Positions 25,801 to 41,200 of a stretch of DNA of 64,000 nt are shown one piece after another; the stretch's first letter is position 1, and every line of letters starts with the position of its first letter. The stretch covers positions 1 to 64,000 of the IMG/VR virus record IMGVR_UViG_3300046028_004972; one strand, given 5' to 3'. Origin of the DNA: a virus. A program made the translations under genes and the position numbers. Under the pieces are notes generated by a model, which was given only the letters and a program-made list of their open reading frames with translations, searched no databases and was not told the DNA's origin.

Positions 25801-26271
25801 GTACCATTGAAACCTACTATCAATCAACTAAGCACCGAGTATAGTCAGATACAAGATTATAAAATGTTAACGGATAGTGCAATATTAAACAGTGTGGTGT
25901 TCAAGCCATTGTTTGGGCCTAAAGCAGCATCTGCATTAAGAGCAACAATAAAAGTTATTAAAAATTCTAATACCAATGCCAGTGATAGTGAAATTCGTAG
26001 TGCTGTATTAACACAAATGAATAATTATTTCAACATTAACAATTGGAACTTTGGTGACACTTTTTACTTTAGTGAATTAAGTGCTTATATCCACACTAAC
26101 ATAGGTGGCTTGGTGAGTTCTTGTGTATTGGTACCCAACGACCCTACACTACATTTTGGAGATTTATATGAAATTAAATGTTTACCTTACGAGATATTCG
26201 TTAACGCAGCTACATCAAACGATGTACTTGTTATAGCAGCACTAACCCCCGCCCAATTGCAGATGGCATAA
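22897..26271 (+). CDS. 6: Baseplate wedge protein, gp6-like
   Basis: A 1124-residue wedge protein, far longer than T4 gp6 (660). The N-terminus has the gp6/J-like signature: FRSFDYETLRKSFIDYLRLY, then SSEFIALLDVMAFMGQGLAF and NDLNTRENFIDTAERRDS (about residues 27-105). The usual gp6 core continues with VNGEDYNNFPY near residue 430 and a C-terminal DTFYFSELSAYIHTNIGG with YEIKCLPYEIF near the end. The middle (about 460-900) carries extra polar, Asn/Thr-rich material with beta-strand character, probably peripheral decoration. It follows gp25 and precedes the giant structural protein, as gp6 precedes gp7 in T4. gp6 dimers form the ring that holds the baseplate together. Confidence 0.88.
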   Translation: MATSSRQSALFGVNDWKAIYQTFNQADFRSFDYETLRKSFIDYLRLYYPETFNDYIESSEFIALLDVMAFMGQGLAFRNDLNTRENFIDTAERRDSVIKLANLVSYTPKRNLEAQGYLKVTSVRTTQNITDLNGFNLGNVPVLWNDPANPNWLEQYNTIINAALINTQRVGLPANSSQILGIKTDEYTLQIPAGSVPVVPFSNLVNGLNMNFELCSVSTVGTDYVYEIPPAPTNRFNMLYRNDKLGYGSPNTGFFFYFKQGSLTNFDFTLQNQISNQVIDIGDIQGVNNTDTWLYQVSQVNGTFGLWKDVDNIYADAYLQTENSVKQIYSVNSRFNDQVSYIFGDGVFSQIPVGTFRAYVRAGNALTYTIQPTDMQGLSVSINYVSRIGRVETLTLGLSLQIPVSNAQVRESLANIKQRAPSRYYTQNRMVNGEDYNNFPYTLYSSIIKSKAINRSSVGVSKNLDLLDPSGKYSSTNSYANDGGTWLDNTNGYATLNITSTGDIITFLTGTLAAILADNRSSQYYTQNYTRYSINTASGDGTLYWNTSTVDANSLSGYFYNITNGADTPVPVGTYSSHNAKYITSGALLKFIAPSGYYFDSNNRLVSGVAGPSNTTYIWITVLNVIGDGFNNGLGQFANGSGPITLNSYVPNGAILTVVLPSFSNALPNSVIQECIVRLDLQQNFSLVFNNSLTINQNRWHIDIYNASNYFVNFESVGNNRYTVTYRSLAYYFGSVADTRFIYDAGKLVYDPLSGIILQDFVKVLVTNTQPNSNYALSTPVTTSIVGQTVESDGYINDFEVEVASIDVNNRSIIQNPDFFNEITGYVTGSTNIGVYAFFETIQDAINLTRQDLIASSTVAYQYSTTTQIEIVKYEYPVGQLFYAFSENVFYITVQDPIITTPYFVLVAQPQYSMKPGRQGLQFQYRHNSNNTTRIDPATTNIIDLYVVTQAYYTAYQNWIQDITNTVPVPLKPTINQLSTEYSQIQDYKMLTDSAILNSVVFKPLFGPKAASALRATIKVIKNSNTNASDSEIRSAVLTQMNNYFNINNWNFGDTFYFSELSAYIHTNIGGLVSSCVLVPNDPTLHFGDLYEIKCLPYEIFVNAATSNDVLVIAALTPAQLQMA

Positions 26272-26294
26272 GTATTGTATAGAGATTAATAAAC

Positions 26295-29200
26295 ATGGCA
26301 ACAAGAATTAGGACATTAGATTTTCTTCCAGAGATATTTAAAACCACGACCAATGCACAATTTTTAGCAGCAACGCTAGATCAATTAGTTGCACAACCCA
26401 ATACTAAAAAGATTCAGGGTTATATTGGTAGTAAATTTGGATATGGTATTAATGCCAAAGATCGTTATGTAATCGAACCCACTAAATCAAGAACTGATTA
26501 TCAATTGGATCCGGGAATTATTTTCTTAAAAGAAAATAATTCAACTGCAAAAGATTTCATTAGCTATCCTGGCATCATAGATGCATTGACGTTAGAAGGT
26601 GGATTAACTGCCGATAATAACAGATTGTTCAACAATCAATTTTATTCATGGGATTCATTTACTAATTTAGATACAATCATTAACTTTAATCAATACTACT
26701 GGTTGCCAGAAGGCCCAGAACGGGTGATAGTAGCGTCTAATATTGTTTACAGTTCAGCAAACTTTGTTGTTCAACCCGAAGCCAACTCTTATTTAATTTC
26801 TTCAGAAACACTTGTTAATCCTAGTGCTAACCCAACATTAACTCTACTAAGAGGTGGGCAATATACTTTTACAGTAAATCAAAATACTCAGTTTTGGATT
26901 CAAGGAGAACCGGGCGTTACCGGATTAAGTCCAACTCAACGAAATGTACAAACTCGTGATGTATATGGAGTTATAAACAACGGGATAACTAATGGGGTCG
27001 TTACATTTAATGTTCCTCAGAAAAATGCACAAGACGACTTCATTTTCCCAGGTGATAATACAGTAGGTGTTGTTTCCACATTACCATTTGATCAAGTAAA
27101 CGGGGCATTAGTAAACGAAATCGGGGGTATTGACGGAGTAACTGCATTAGACGGATTGACCGTCATGTTTTACAATACCGGCGATACAAATGAAGAGGTA
27201 ACTTCAACTTTCTACACTATAAGTTTATCTGGAGACATTGACGACCCACTGATTCAATTGACCGCTACCGCAGCAATTCCTACTAATCAAAAGATAACTG
27301 TCTCATACGGGGTAGAGTGGACAAACAGAAATTTTTATAGAAGTTCAATTGGTGTAATAACATTAGAGCCATACAACAGTGCAATACTAGATAAATTGTA
27401 CTACCAAGATGGTACTATCCCCGGTCGTGTTGGTGTTATCAATTTAATTGAAAATAATGTTTTAAATCAAATTAATGTAGAAACTGACATTTTAGGTAAG
27501 ATTAACTATACTTCTACAAATGGTGTTATCTTTACCAATGGATTAAAAGTTCTTTTTCAGGGTGATATATACCCTGAAAGTTTTAATAATGTAGAATTTT
27601 ATGTTGAGGGTGTAGGTACAGCAATTGAATTAATACCGGTATCTACACTTGTTTCACCTGGATTATTTTCGGCTGCAGCATATATTCCATTTGATACTAC
27701 CCCATTTGACATAGGTAATTATGATTCAAGTTTGTATATTCCAATATATCCTGATTATATAACTATTGCTAGAAACGCTATCAATAGAAATCCATGGTCA
27801 AGAAGCAATCGTTGGTTTCACATTGATGTTATCAATGCAACGGCGGAATATAATAACACCCCGGAATTAGTTACAGAGTATACTCAATTAGGTAATAAAG
27901 CAAAACGACCAATCATTGAATTTTATCCTAATCTTAAATTATTCAATAGTGGTGCTGTAGGTAAAAATCCAATTGACTTTATTGATACTAAAACAACTGA
28001 TGCATTTACTTATGTAGCCGGGCAAACTATTTATTACCCAGATACCGCTGGGTACACCACTGCTACAGCAACTATTGCTCCAATAACCGGCGCAATAACA
28101 AAGACCGCAACCGCAACTTTACCATTAATAAATCAAGTGGTATTAGATAGCACAACTGGAATACATATCAATGACACTATAACTTTTACTGGCACTGCAT
28201 TCGGAGGATTAAGCACTGACCCTACAAACAATGCTAACAGATATTATATTCTTGACATTGTTAATTCTACTAATGTTGTAATATCAGCAACTAAACAAGG
28301 AACCTCTGTAATAGTAACTACCGGCACAGGAACAATGTCAGCGGCAGTTTATCCATATAGCACTACTATAACAATGCCAAGTACAGATGTATTTGGGTTA
28401 TTCACTGCAGGGCAGTATATAACTGATTCCACTGGTCTACTACCTTCAATTACTTTTGTGTCTACGATTAGTGTTGTAGGTTCTAATACTGTTATTACTG
28501 TATCTTGGTATAACCAATCAATCGTAGCAGGTACTTCAGTTGCATCAGTGGTAACTGCTGATACGCCATTGGATAATTATGCATTGTTTGACGGCTCAAG
28601 AGTGGTATTTGCAGTTGATAGTGACAGCAATGTTAGAAATAAAATATATGTTTCACGCTTTTCTACAATACAGCCAGGTAGTATACCAGTTATTACGCTT
28701 ACAGAAGCGACTGAGGGTTTAGTTTTACTAGATGAGCAAACAGCAGTTTATAGAGGATATAATTACAGTGGTAAAGATTTCTTCTTTGATGGGGTTGACT
28801 GGATAGAAGGCCAACAAAAATCTCAATTAAATCAACCACCTAAATTTGATATATATGATGGCAATGATATAAGTTTTGGTGACCATGCAGTTTATGTCGG
28901 AACATCATTTTCAGGTTGCACATTGTTTTCATATGGCATAGGATCAGGATCAAATGATACAGTACTGGGTTTCCCGTTAAGCTATAGTTCGGTTAATAAT
29001 GTAGGTGACATAAGTTTTGATGTAACCTTAAATTCTGATACCTTCACATATGTTCAAGGTTTGAATTCAATTACAGAGTACGTAAACAAGGGTTACGTTT
29101 ATAACTACTCAATAACACCCGGTATTGAACCTGTAATTGTTAGGCAGTTAGGATGGCAAACTGCGGTGTCGCCTAGTGTGCAATATCAAATTTTTGAATT

Positions 29201-32200
29201 TGATTATGATGTATTAACAAATACAAATAATACTTTCATATGTGATATAGCACCTATTCTTACCACACCCACTCAGTGGCCAATGATTCAAGTTTATGTT
29301 AACAATATTTATGTACCAAACACAGAATGGCAGGTTCTTGGTCCAGTGTCTGACACATCAACAACTATTAATATTCCAGTTATTCCTACGACAAATACAG
29401 TAGTACAAATTTTAATTTTAAGCGATCAAGTAAGCAGCACTGCTTACTTTCAAACACCTATTAACTTAACTAACAATCCATTTAATACATCTGTTACAAC
29501 TGCTAACATAGGTGACATTCGCGGGCAGTATCAAAGTATTTTCTTTAACAATCCTAATACAACAGGTGTTGTTTTTGGCTCAAACAACTATCGTGATTTG
29601 GGTAATTTAGTTCCGTGGGGCAATAGAATTATACAGAATAGTGCCTCACTGGTTTTACCTGGAACTTTCTTACGAAATCAAGATCACAATTTATTCAACT
29701 CATTGTTGTATAATAGCAGACAATATATAACATTTAAGACATTATTAGTAGATACCGTTAACAATTCAGATTATTCTAGAATACTGACCCCATCACAAAT
29801 GTTAGATGATGCATTGGGTCAGATTAATGCACCAAAGGTAGAATCTCAATCGTTTTTCTGGAGTGATATGTTGCCTTCTAAGGCTCCCTACATCACAAAT
29901 ACATATAATTTTGCAAATACATTAGATATAAGTGTTTATCCTCTGAGCCATATCTATAATTTTGCTACTGCAAATTATAATGGTATACTGGTATATTTGA
30001 CTCGGGACAATGTACAAACACAATTGATTAGGGGAATTGAATACACGGTTAGCACTGATAGTCCTTCGTTGACGGTTACTCTTTCACTAGACGTAAATGA
30101 TCAAATTACTGTTAAAGAATTTAATCAAACATATGGAAGTTATGTTCCAAATACTCCAACTAAGCTGGGCTTGTATCCTGCAACTATTCCTAGTGTTACC
30201 CTAGATACCGCTTATAGTCCTGCAACATATTTCATTGTGGGACACGACGGATCATTCAATAAACTGTATGGTAGTTATGATTCACCTACAAGTACATTGG
30301 TTGATTTCAGAGACCAAGTACTACTTGAATATGAAATTCGGGTATACAACAACTTGAAATTAAGTGAAACGGTTCCTGCAGGTTCATATCAAAGTGTAAT
30401 TATTCCTGGATTCTTTAGAACCACTGATTATTCAACTGATGAGTTCTTGCAAATTTATAGTGAATTGTTTTTAAATTGGGTTGGGCAAAACAGAATTGAT
30501 TATAAAACACAATTCTATAATACAAATAATCAGTTTACTTACAACTATAGAGACAGCGGCAACCAACTAAACAATCAACCAATTGAACAAGGTAATTTCA
30601 GAGGTGCATACTTATTCTTCTATGACACCAGCACACCGAACGAAACTCCTTGGCAGATGTTAGGTTTGGCAAATCAGCCAACCTGGTGGACTAGTCGTTA
30701 TGGTCCTGCACCGTATACCAGTGATAACTTGGTGTTATGGGGCGACTTAGAAACAGGTACTGTTTGGAATGACGGAACCCCGTTTATTAAACCTAGCTAT
30801 GCCCGTCCCAATTTATCAAAGATAATACCAGTAGATAGTAATGGTGATTTATTATCACCGTTTGATTCATTAGTTGGTAATTATGATCAATATCTATTCC
30901 AGCGTGATTGGATAGTAGGTGATGTTGGCCCGGCAGAATTCAGCTATCGTAGAAGCAGCACTTGGCCCTTCGACTTGATGCACATTCTTGCTGTAACCAA
31001 ACCAACAGAATTCTTCAACTTGGGTGTTGAGGTTGACACCTACAAATATAATGTAGAATTTAATCAATATCTAGTAAATGATAGAAGTCATTTGGTAATA
31101 AGTGACATTCCAATATACGGAACAGGTACACCTGCAACTAGCTATATCAACTGGATTGTTGACTATGAAAAACAACTTGGTGTAGATGCAACAGCTAATA
31201 TATCTACTCTGTTGGACAATTTAGATGTTCGTTTAGTATATCGTGCAGCAGGCTTTAGTGATAAGAACCTGTTAAAGTTCTTTGTTGAAAAGAGTTCAGC
31301 AAATAGTAATAACAGTTCATTGTTGATACCCGATGAAAGTTATGGATTATTGTTGTACGAAAATCAACCATTTGACAGAATTATCTACAGTGGCGTAGTA
31401 ATACAAATAACTGAAAATGGTTATAAAGTTTTTGGTAACTCACAAACTAATGCATATTTCAAAACTCTTACACCAAAATTTGGCGGAACCATTCAAACAA
31501 TTACGGTTGAAACATTAACAGTAAAAGTTACAGATAGGTTTACTGATACTATACAAGTGATTCCTTATGGAACTGAATTTTATAACACACAGCAAGTAGC
31601 ACAGTTTTTAATTAGCTATGGTGAATTTTTAATAAGCCAGGGTGTTGTATATGAAGAAATTGAAAATGGTATTCCAATTCAATGGCAACAAATGGTTGCT
31701 GAATTCTTGTATTGGGCGCAAACAGGATGGGATCTTGGTTCTATTACAACAATCAATCCCTCAGCTAACTTAATAACTATTAACAAAGAAAGTAGAATTG
31801 TTCAGCCATTAACACTAAGTCAAAAAAACTTCTTGTTGAATCAAGATTTATATCCAATCTCAACAAGTAATTTAAATATTACCCGTGAGGGAACTGCATT
31901 TGCAGCCAAAACATTAAACGTAGGTGATGCTATTAGCTATGGTCAATTCAATATCAGTAATATTGAAAATGGTATAGTTTTTGACAATGTTACTTTGTTC
32001 AATGATGTAATTTATAATTTAGTCACTGGATTAAGACAATATCGTATCTCTGTCAATGGTTCATTAACTGCTGATTGGACCGGTAATGTTGATGCAGCTG
32101 GATTTATCTTAAATCAAGATAATGTAAAAGAGTGGGATAATACACTTAAATATACTGCCGGGGCTATTGTTCAATATAAAAATAAATATTGGTCTGCGCT

Positions 32201-35200
32201 TAGAATAATACAACCAAGCATATTGTTCAGGGAACTTGATTGGAAAGAAACAACTTATGATCAAATTCAAAAAGGATTATTACCCAATAATCAAACTCGT
32301 TCATATGAAAGTACCTTGTATTATGACGTAAACAACGCTAATTTAGAAAATGATGCAGACTTATTATCATTCTCTTTGATTGGATATCGTCCAAGGGATT
32401 ATCTAGCACTAGTTGATTTGACTGACGTTACTCAAGTTAATGTTTACAAAAACTTAATTAAAAATAAAGGTACATTAAATGCAGCTAGCGCATTTAAGGG
32501 TGCAAATTTACCACAGGGCGGGATTGATTATACCTTATATCAAAATTGGGCTATCAAGTCCGGTGAATTTGGTGGTATATTAAACAACAATTTTATTGAG
32601 TTTAGACTTGATCAACCTGAATTAGTTGGTAATCCTTCTATTGTAGGTTTAACTTCCGGGGTATTTATAGATGGAGTACAACAACAAGTACCGCTATATA
32701 GCGTGTTTAACTATGGAAGACCAATAACAACTGTTGATATATTACCTACTATTTCAGACTTGCAACTATCATCATTATATCCTACTGCCGGATATGTTAA
32801 TTTAAATGATGTTAAAATGGCCAGCTATTTTTATTCTGGATTACCAACAGCGCAAAACGCTGCCGGGACTACAGTTCCGATCAGTCAGTTTTATGTGCGT
32901 GATTATGTTTGGGTAGCAAACTATCTTTCAACATGGCAAGTTTACACCCCTGCTAGTTTAGGCTCAGTTATTAATGCCAAGAACAATTTAAATAATACTG
33001 TAACCATAACATTCAGTCAAGCACACAACTTGAAAAGATATGAATCTTTTGCAATTGTTAATTTTAATGTTGCAATTGATAATTATTACATTGTGGCTGC
33101 TGTTGTGGATCCGTTCAATGTTATTATAAACCTGTCATTGAACCCACAAATAAAAAATATTAATAGTCAAGGGGTAGGTTTCAGATTACAAAGTCAACGG
33201 GTGGCAACTGCCCCTGAAATAGGCACTTTGCCTTTGCTAGATAATGAGTTTAATAAATTAAAAGTTTGGGTCGATACCAACAACGATGGTAGCTGGGCTG
33301 TATATCGCAAGAGTTTAAATTATCAATTTGATACCGAAATTGTAAATCCAGCAAGTGAAACTTTTGGTAGCGCAGTTGCGTATGCTTCTAGCTTTGGTTA
33401 CTTATTAGGTGATAGTGAAACTGGTGAAGTCTATCGCTATAAATATAACGCACTCAATAATTCTTACATATCATACCAAACAATAACACAAACTACTTCG
33501 TTTGGTGCAAACATATCGTATGTTAATAACTTGTTTGTTATTTCTCAACCGACAGGAACACCTAAGGTTTATGTATATCAATACATAGATACACAAGCAT
33601 TGAATACATTAGAATTGTATCAACTCATTGCGGCCCCTGGTGGAGTAACTACATGGGGAACTTCAACTGCATTATCAGGTGATCAAAACTGGCTTTATGT
33701 TTCTGACATTGATAACAATAGTGTTTATGCTTATCGTAGAGCAGCTTATGAGGTCACGGCTGGCAACTTTGTTTCTGCAAACACCTACACTATTACCAGT
33801 TTAGGTACTACTGATTTTACATTAATTGGTGCATCCAGTAATGCAGTAGGAACAATATTCGTGGCAAGTGGCGGTGGCACCGGCACCGGCACTGCTACAA
33901 ATTCTACATATGAATTAGCACACCTTATTGACGGGGATGCATTAGGATTAACAAGCGCAGGTGACAATTTTGGTTATTCAATCTCAACCGATTACTATGG
34001 TGATACAGTCGTTATTGGAACTCCGCAGCAAGATTATGATGTAAATACACAAAACTACGGGTATACCTATGTATTCTCTAGGACTGTTCAGAATTTTGAA
34101 TCTCAGTCAGCTAATCAAGCATATGTTCCAGTAGCGATACCGGTAGCATGGACACCAATTACAGTTACCCAAACTGCAACAGCAACTACCGCGTCAACAG
34201 ACAGAATTACAGTAAGTAGTAGCACTGGGTTTACAGTCGGTGATCCTGTCGTATTCTCGGGCACCATTATATCTGCTGGGGCACTTGCACTAAACGCTGT
34301 TTATTATGTATTGGCCAAGCCAACATCAACTACATTCACTATCTCAACTACACGCAATGGTAGTGCGGTACAACTAGTTGATGATACTGGTAGTATGACA
34401 GTAACCGTTCAGACAAGTCCGTTGTTTGTCACTGTTAATGGAACTTCACTGGAAGATAACTATTATGCTGTGATTGGTTCTACACTAAACATATATAGTG
34501 GAGCAACCCCTACATTAAATGCAGGTGACATAGTAAATATTAGTGGTTCTAACTTTGTATTAGCACAAACACTAACTAATGAGGAAACTCCAAGAGTTGG
34601 TGTTCAATTTGGATTAAGTACAGATACTAATACATTTGCAAATGAAATATTAGTTGGAGCCCCATTTGAATTAAGTGCAGAGAACTACGAGGGTGCGGTT
34701 CATAGATATACTAATAGTGGAGAAAGATATGGTACTATCATTGGCACGACTGCGTGTAACATAACTACTCCTAGAACTGTTCTATTGAATGGATATAGAG
34801 TCGTGCTACCAATCGGCAATGCAACCTCTGCGGTGGCAAATATCAACTTGTTAGGGCTTACGAATATACAAGCAAGTGAAGTAAATGATAATTTAGTAAT
34901 ATCACTGATTAATGTTGATTTAGCCATTGCAGGAAACAAACTGTCATTAACAGTATTAGATTCAGCTACATTAGGTGAAATGGGTGTTGAATTGTACCAG
35001 CAAACACAAAAGGTAACTTCCCCCCACGTACAAGGTCGAACTCAATTTGGAACTGTAGTAAAGTTTGATAAGTCTAATTCTGGTTCATTTATAGCAAGTG
35101 CTCCAGTAGGAACTAGATATGCAAGTACAACATTTGACTTCTTTGACGATGAAATAGATAATGACACTGTATTTGATAACAACGCCACTCAGTGGGTTGA

Positions 35201-38200
35201 CACATTCACCAATGCAGGTGCAGTTTACATGTTTGACTATTTACCATTGTACAGTGAAAATATAAACAACCCTGGTCAATTCGTATATGCTCAAAGTACA
35301 AATGCCCAAAACTTGAATTATGGTGCTCAACCATATTATGGATCTGCGCTAGATTTCAACAATAATAGAGTTACTATCGGTACACCAAACTTTGTTCCAA
35401 CTGGATATGCCAACGATATCTTTGGACAAGTTGTTACTTATGTTAGTACCGCAAGCACTCCGGATTGGGCAGTGTTTAGACAATCTTCACCAATTGTTGA
35501 TGTTAATGGTATATTCAACATTCAATTGTTTAGTGCAATGACTAATCAAACATTAGAAAACTTAGATTATATCGATCCTCTACAAGGAAAACTATTGGGG
35601 GCTGTAGCAGAAAATATTGATGTTGTGTCAAATATTGACCCGGCAGCTTATAATTCAGCAGGGTCAACACAAGGTGGAAAAGTTTGGGCAGCAGAGAATG
35701 TGGGTAGACTTTGGTTTAATACATCAAATACTCGTTTTATGAATTATCATCAAAATGATGTTCAATATAACAGCCAGTATTGGGGCAGAGTATTCCCTGG
35801 AAGTAATGTCAGTGTTTATTCTTGGATTGCAAGCCAAGCTATCCCTTCACAGTATGCTGGACCAGGTAACCCGTATGATGTTAATAGTTATTCTATTCGT
35901 GGAATAGTCAATGCAGAAGGATTGATTACACCAATTTATTATTACTGGGTAAGAAATACAAATGTTGTGTTCACATTAATAGGTAAAACATTAGCAGATA
36001 GTACACTTGAGTCTTATATTTCTCAACCACAACAATCTGGTATCAGTTACTTTGCTCCATTATTACCTAGTGTGTTTGGATTATACAACTGTGCAGCTTA
36101 TATCAATGCAAAAGATACAGTATTGCACATTGGTTATTCAGAAACAACCAACGATGATGTTGCACACAATCAATATAGTTTGATTCGTGATGGATATCCT
36201 GAAGATTTCTTAAGCGGTGTTCCTGGCTCAGGTGCCGCCTTTCAATTTCACGCCGCAGTGGGCATAACAGAACCTATTGGGTTGTACAATAGGATGTTAG
36301 ACAGTATGTGTGGAGTTGATAATGCCGGCGGAGTTGTACCTGATCCATTGTTGCCAAAAGCAGTTCAAACTGGTATATTAGCTAGACCAAGACAAGGTTT
36401 CTTCTATAATAGATTTGGTGCTCTAGAAAATTACTTGCAGTATGCTAACACTGTACTAGCACAGTTCCCTATCATAGAGATAAGAAACCCTAAATTCTTA
36501 TATAGAACAGGGGAATTCTTTGACACCGCTCAGTATTGGAATACTATAAATTGGTGGGCAATTGGATATAACAATAATACCAAATCATCAATACAAGTTC
36601 CGATATATGCAGATTTATCCACACTAAATGTACCTAATGGCACTATTGTAACAGTGGCATCAAATGCTGCAGGTAATGCAGAGACTTACATTTACTCTGG
36701 CTCCGGCATCTGGACTAGAATTGGGTTAGCTAACGGTACTATTGAATTTAGTAGTAAATTGTGGGACTACGCTGAGGCTATGTTAGGTTTTGGTGATAAC
36801 TTCTTTGACACTACGCCGTATGATGAATATCCGTCAGAAGAAACACGATATATAATTCGTTCATTGAATGAGGAAATTTATACTAACGAATTGTTAGTCT
36901 TTAGAAATAAGAGTTTGATATTACTGTTTGAATATATTCAAAGTGAAACTATTGAAAGTCAAAACTATCTAACATGGTTAAACAAAACATCATTTATAGA
37001 TGTTTCTCACACTATTCGTGAATTGCTTCCGTTAGAAGTATTCCGTTCTGATAATCAATTGTTCTTGGAAGGTTACTTGAATGAGGTCAAACCATATCAT
37101 GTAGTAATCAAAGAATTTATCTTTAAATATACTCGTACGGATATATATGAAGGTGACATAACTGACTTTGATTTGCCGGCTCAGTACAATTCAAGTATAG
37201 AACAATTTGTTACCCCTGAATTAGTGTATGCTAACGCAAGTGGTGATAATCAATATCTACCTTCAGATCCGATCTGGCAAACTGCTCCGTATAGTCAATG
37301 GTTTGCTAACTATGGTTTAAGTATATCTGGCCAAGATGGATATCAAATATCTGTGCTAGCATCTTATATGGCATTGAATACAACTACGTGTTATGTTGAC
37401 AATGTAAATGGTTTTCCTGTATCAGGTACTATAATTCTCGGTGAAGAAGTTATGAGTTATGCCAGTAGAAATATAGCAACAAACCAATTGACTGGAATTT
37501 CAAGAGGTATACTAGGTTCTACTACAACTGTACATATTCCAGGGGAAGATATCTTTATAAACTTGCCTGCTGTATTAGTACTTAATGAAGGCAGAAATTA
37601 TGCAACTCCACCTAGAGTTACTGCACATGTTGATACTTCCATATATCCTGTACCAAGAGTTGTTGCACAATTTGAACCAGTAATGAGTTTGGGAAGTTTG
37701 ATTGGAGTAAATGTAATTAACCCAGGTGAAGGTTATGCTGTTTTGCCTGAGATCATTATTGATCCTGCATTCACTGTTTTAGTAGATAGTACACAGGTAA
37801 ATATTGTAACTAATACCATTGGTATAACTACTCCTGCATTACAAACAGGTGATTTAGTAATTTATACTGTAGCACCAAATAGCACCCCAATCTCAGGATT
37901 GACTCCGGGACAACACTATTATGTAAATCTACTGGAGATCACACCGTCCTCGGTGTTTGCACTGTATACTTCATACTTAACTGCGATAAATGATCATGAC
38001 CGCGTGATTTTGTCAGCACAGGGTAGCGGAACTCAGCAGTTTAGTGCAGGAGCAATTGCAAGTTGTGTTACTAGTTCAGCACCAACTAGAGAAAACACTA
38101 TTGTTCTACGGTTTGATAGAACAAGTTATACTTCTCAGGTAATAAATTGGACACCGTCAGGATTCTATGCCGGGGTAATTGACACCAGCGTACAGGCTTC

Positions 38201-41200
38201 TTCCGCAATAACATTAGAAAGCACTGTCCCACCTATCAGTACTATTTTAGCAAGCGCCGGCGGTGAAAGTTTTGAAATATTGAATACGACAAATCAACAA
38301 ACATTGACTTGGTCTTCAAGAACAAGAGCTACTATTCAGACGTATGGATCAGCGACATCTTATCCAAATGCAATAAGAATAAATCCTAATATAGGTGGAG
38401 CACCAGTTGAGGGTAAAATAGGGTCTACTATAGGGTTCTACATTGGCATGCCAGTTAAATTTGTAGGTTCAGTAATTGGCACTACCTTAACTAACAGTGT
38501 AACTTACTATGTAAAATCATTGATACAATTGCCAAATACTATTACTAGTGTATTAGAAGATACTGGATTCACTATTTCTACTACCGTAGATAACAATGGT
38601 AACCCTGGAGCAGTACTTGTACAAAATACTGCTTCTATCGTAGCTGCTGGACTTACCTTGTATGTAGGAGAATTGACAAATCTTGCCGTATTGACTATCA
38701 ATTATGCTGGAATTAGAACTGCTACTAACACTGTCGCCGTTACTAATAATATTACTGTTCAATTAACTCCAACTGGATTAGCAGGAACTACCGGATTCTA
38801 TTTAGGCACTACGATATTCTTTACTGGTAATGTATTTGGTGGAATAGTTGAGAATGAAAATTATTATGTAATAACTATCATTGACAATCAAACATTCACT
38901 ATGTCAACTGATGCTAATCCTACGACATTTAGTGTAACTGAAACTTTGGCTAGTAATAATTCTATTATATGTGAAAGTGCTACCGGGCTAGCAGCAAATA
39001 ATCCTATAATATTTACTGGAACAACCTTTGGTGGACTAGTTGCAGGTACAACTTATTATGTAAGAGAGATATTTAGTGGTAATACATCATTTTCTATTGC
39101 AGCAACAGTTAACAGTGCTGCAATTATATTAACTAATGACTCAGGGTCATGTACTCTTACAAATCAAATTAATGCAGTTGAGTTAACCACAGGTTCAGGT
39201 AGTATGACATTAAATGTTGGACTACCTATAAGTCCAGGACAGATTGAAGGACAAGCATTTACTTTCTATGAAACGTCCTTACCATATTCTAATGTATCCG
39301 GTACTGCTTCTAACTTATTGGCAAGAACGATTTCATCAACCCTTGCCACAGTTAATAGAATTTGTTTAGTTGAAAATTTGACAAATATCTACAACAACTT
39401 AGAATTCAATATTGATTCTGACGTAGGTGGACTAACTGTAGCCGGAGAACCATACACGGTTAATGGGTTTGGTACAACTACAGTAACAGTTAGCAGCACT
39501 AGTGGCGGACCCGATTATTGGTTAACATTACCTGTAGCATCTAATCCAAATATCACTGATGCATTATATGTAGGTATGCCAATAGTATTCACCGACCCAT
39601 CGTTGGGTGGGATTGAAATTGGTTCAGTATATTATGTTTACTCAATAAATGCCAGTCCACCGGCGGGTACAGGGCAATTTACTATTTCTGCATTTGACAC
39701 ACTTTCCCAAATATTTGCATTAACAACTAGTACTGGAATAATGACCGGAATAGGTGATGACTACTTAACTATTAGCGGTGGTTATTCTTTAATAGATTCA
39801 GTTCAACCTGCAACTATAACTAATGCTAGCCCAGCTGTAGTTACAGTGGCTAATGGCGGTGCGTTCCCTGACGGAACAGCTATAACATTTGGTTCATATG
39901 GAACTTTACCGGTGCCGTTAAACAGTATAACAACATATTATGTTATCAATCTTAGCGGTAATACATTTAATGTATCATATAGCTTAAACGGGGTAGCAAT
40001 CAATACAATTACTGCAGGTTCAGGCACACATAGAGTTGCACAAACCAATGTTACATTGACCCAGCAACCTATTACTGACCCTGTATTTGATGTTAGCTAT
40101 ATCCTGGGAGGATATAGAGCTTCTATCATTACACTTGGTAGTGGATATGCGGTAAACAACACTATAACAATACCCGGAACACTAGTGGGAGGAACAACTA
40201 CTGCCAATGATTTAGTATTAACTGTTGCAAGTATAAATTCAACCGGTGGCGTTACATCAGCCATTGCAAGCGGAACACCTAATGGAATAGTATCTGATTA
40301 CTACTTAAAAGTATTATCAGAAAATCAAGTAGGTGTTTATAGTGATCCTAACTTGACAGTAGAAGTAAGTGGACAGAACTTCCTGTACACAGGTACTATT
40401 TCAACCGCCGCAACTGCCACTAACTCAAGCACTAATAGAGTTACTGTTACCAGTGCAGCAGAGTTCAACGTTAATGATGCGATTGTGTTTACCGGAACAA
40501 CTTTTGGTAATATTGTATTGGGTCAAACTTATTATGTAAAAACAATTGATCCAGGAAATACTTGGGTGACTATTTCTGCATCAACAAGTGGAACTACTTT
40601 TGTGTTAGTTACTAGTTCAGGTACTAATATGACCATGGCCAAGTCAGGTGACTTTGCATTCTTATCAGAGCCATTCTTCTTTAGCCCAACTATTGTAAAA
40701 TACAATAATCAGTTGTATCAATGTATCATAAGTAATAATGATGCTGACTTTTTCTTTAGTAAGTGGGAGTTACTAGTGTCGGGTAATAGGAAATTAAACG
40801 CATTAGATAGGATCGTTGGTTACTATCAACCCACTGTTAATATGCCCGGGGTTGATTTGACTCAATTGGTGTCAGGCATAACATATCCAAACAGCACTTA
40901 TAAGGGTAATGCCTTTGCCCCCGATGATGAATATGAAGTAGACCTTATATTACAAGATCAACCATTCTACCCATCAGGGATTGATTTAAAATCTATTATA
41001 TGGAATGGTCTAGTTTATATTGCTGGTTCAGACATCGGGACGTATTCAGCATTTAATGTAAGCGCAGATACTACCTCGTGGACAATCAATCAGTTATCCA
41101 ACCAGACACTATCTATAACTGACTTTATATATGCAGGAGGAAGTTATGTCATTACTACAAATAACAATGCAACCCCTGTATTAACAAGTGATAACGGATA